This document shows positions 30,555-31,353 of a stretch of DNA of 31,353 nucleotides, in pieces (the stretch's first letter is position 1; every line of letters begins with the position of its first letter). The stretch is from JANWHZ01 sp035758575 (GTDB lineage: Bacteria; Patescibacteriota; Saccharimonadia; Saccharimonadales; UBA4665). Where the stretch lies: NCBI GenBank assembly GCA_035758575.1, contig DASTXH010000012.1, positions 1 to 31,353 on the forward strand. The letters are read 5' to 3'. The translations under genes and the position numbers were made by a program. Below the pieces are notes generated by a model. It was not told where the DNA came from. It worked only from the letters and a program-made list of their open reading frames with translations, and did no database searches.

Positions 30555-30560
30555 ATTATA
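30555..30560 (-). promoter_or_regulatory. Extended -10 promoter of the 161-aa membrane protein
   Basis: On the minus strand, TG-T-TATAAT; TATAAT occupies 30560-30555. Seven bases separate it from the ATG at 30547, so transcription should begin at the start codon itself. A -35 box is not needed with a full extended -10. Confidence 0.65.
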
Positions 30561-30575
30561 ACACTATGATTTAGG

Positions 30576-31353
30576 TCACTGATATGTTTGTTGGCTGGCT
30601 GTGGGTGGTATCGAAGAATCAATATTCAGCAATTCGTCCAGTGTATGAAATATCATTGGCGATACACGGAGGCCAGTTGTCGGGTCGCGCAGCTTTTGCA
30701 TGGCTGCTAGGGGCGTGTAGCACGGTGGGCGCACTGGGGCGCCAGTGGCGGCCAGCTCTTGTTCATTCTGGCGATATTCGCGAACGGCAGTCATTGCCTC
30801 CAGGGCATCCACGGTCGCCAGGATCTGTTCCATGTCTGTGCGCCGGCCGTCCATTGGCAAGTTCGCGCCGTATGGCCGAGCCTGGTACATGTGGTGGCAG
30901 CCCGCCAGGCCTTGCACGATAGGGCCAAGCGATGTGACCGCTGTGAACTCAAGGCCGCGCGCGGCATGGGAGTCCATGAGCGTGCGCTGCTCGTCGCTGA
31001 GGTTTGGTACGCCCGACAGGAGCCTTATTTCAGGGACTAGTTTTCCAGCATCATGCATGCGCGACCCGGTCATAAGCAAAAGCTGCTCACTTTCACTGTG
31101 GTACATGCGATTTGCGGCTAAGACGGCCATTATGGATACGCGCTGCATATGAACAAGTGTGTTGTAATCGCCGACTATTTTCTCGCCGTCTTTTTCGTAT
31201 ACAGTATGAGCAAAAGCTCGCTCAATGGCCTGTACTTGTGGCATAAAACTGGCGCGCACATATAAACGTAGCGCATTTTGCCATTCTTCATGGCTCGCAT
31301 GTACGTTTTCAAATAGTGTGGATGCGAGGGCGAAGGGCTCGTACTCTAGCGGC
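30576..31353 (-). CDS. HD-domain phosphohydrolase (partial)
   Basis: Probable metal-dependent phosphohydrolase of the HD superfamily, related to HD-GYP-type proteins. The frame is open to the edge of the window with no stop, so the N-terminus is missing; a GTG at 31259 is only an internal codon. Visible motifs: HMQRVSIMAVLAANRMYHS, then the HD motif in SRMHDAGKLVPEI, LMDSHAARGLEF, and GCHHMYQARPYG. These supply the His, His-Asp and later His residues that bind two metals. The GYP tripeptide is replaced by RPYG, so cyclic-di-GMP activity is uncertain. It ends with TGA at 30576-30578. Confidence 0.8.
   Translation of the reverse strand, partial: PLEYEPFALASTLFENVHASHEEWQNALRLYVRASFMPQVQAIERAFAHTVYEKDGEKIVGDYNTLVHMQRVSIMAVLAANRMYHSESEQLLLMTGSRMHDAGKLVPEIRLLSGVPNLSDEQRTLMDSHAARGLEFTAVTSLGPIVQGLAGCHHMYQARPYGANLPMDGRRTDMEQILATVDALEAMTAVREYRQNEQELAATGAPVRPPCYTPLAAMQKLRDPTTGLRVSPMIFHTLDELLNIDSSIPPTASQQTYQ

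Noticed and set aside
1..31353. Recoding of TGA to glycine, as in some CPR lineages
   Set aside because: TGA ends several genes in ATGA overlaps (for example at 20392, 23451, 5087 and 5884), and no recognisable protein needs TGA to be read through.
1..31353. tRNA, rRNA and other classical RNA genes
   Set aside because: No cloverleaf with the T-arm consensus and no rRNA-like stretch was seen by eye in the intergenic regions; a covariance search would be the decisive test.

Overview
The window most resembles a member of the Candidate Phyla Radiation, probably Saccharibacteria (TM7). This is an inference from gene style, not from a marker-gene tree. The signs are short core genes, many small or orphan proteins, very large Ser/Thr/Asn/Gly-rich secreted repeat proteins, an LPxTG-like tail followed by Gly-Pro-Gly, tight ATGA-coupled operons, and a mix of Shine-Dalgarno and apparently leaderless starts. 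TGA behaves as a normal stop throughout, so the recoded CPR lineages (Gracilibacteria, Absconditabacteria) are unlikely.

Layout. 1-3053 is a translation/RNA block on the plus strand: the tail of a possible Nudix gene, rnc, rpsP, a khpA-like KH gene and trmD, with clear promoters and hairpin terminators and an attenuator-like leader before trmD. 3073-3194 holds four hairpins resembling IS200/IS605 ends without a transposase. 3596-4347 encodes a nickel superoxide dismutase and its processing peptidase. 4344-7944 (minus) is a MarR - MFS - ABC ATPase - ABC permease drug-efflux operon. 8163-12546 (plus) is a run of exported proteins, three of them low-complexity; one carries four repeats, three of them spaced exactly 285 bp apart. 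12603-13190 is a non-coding, roughly 590-bp giant imperfect inverted repeat. 13332-14690 (minus) is a surface protein with PKD-like repeats. 14814-17657 (minus) is an ECF sigma factor followed by a MacB-type ABC exporter.

17810-25018 (plus) is the highlight. It is a six-gene operon encoding a group-4 [NiFe]-hydrogenase/complex-I-like membrane complex (HyfI, B, C, E, F, G homologues). The HyfI-like subunit has no cysteine at all, so it cannot bind the usual proximal 4Fe-4S cluster. The HyfG-like subunit has lost all four cysteines that bind the Ni-Fe site. No ferredoxin-type subunit or hydrogenase maturation gene lies in the window. The key Glu and Lys residues of the ion-pumping membrane subunits are kept. 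This looks like a complex that has lost its redox chemistry but kept its ion-translocating machinery.

25036-31353 holds an orphan 426-residue protein, an MgtA-type P-type ATPase, a pair of exported proteins (one with a prepilin-like N-terminus), a small polytopic membrane protein, and the C-terminal part of an HD-domain phosphohydrolase that runs off the window. At least five or six genes have a -10 box so close to the ATG that their mRNAs should be leaderless or nearly so.
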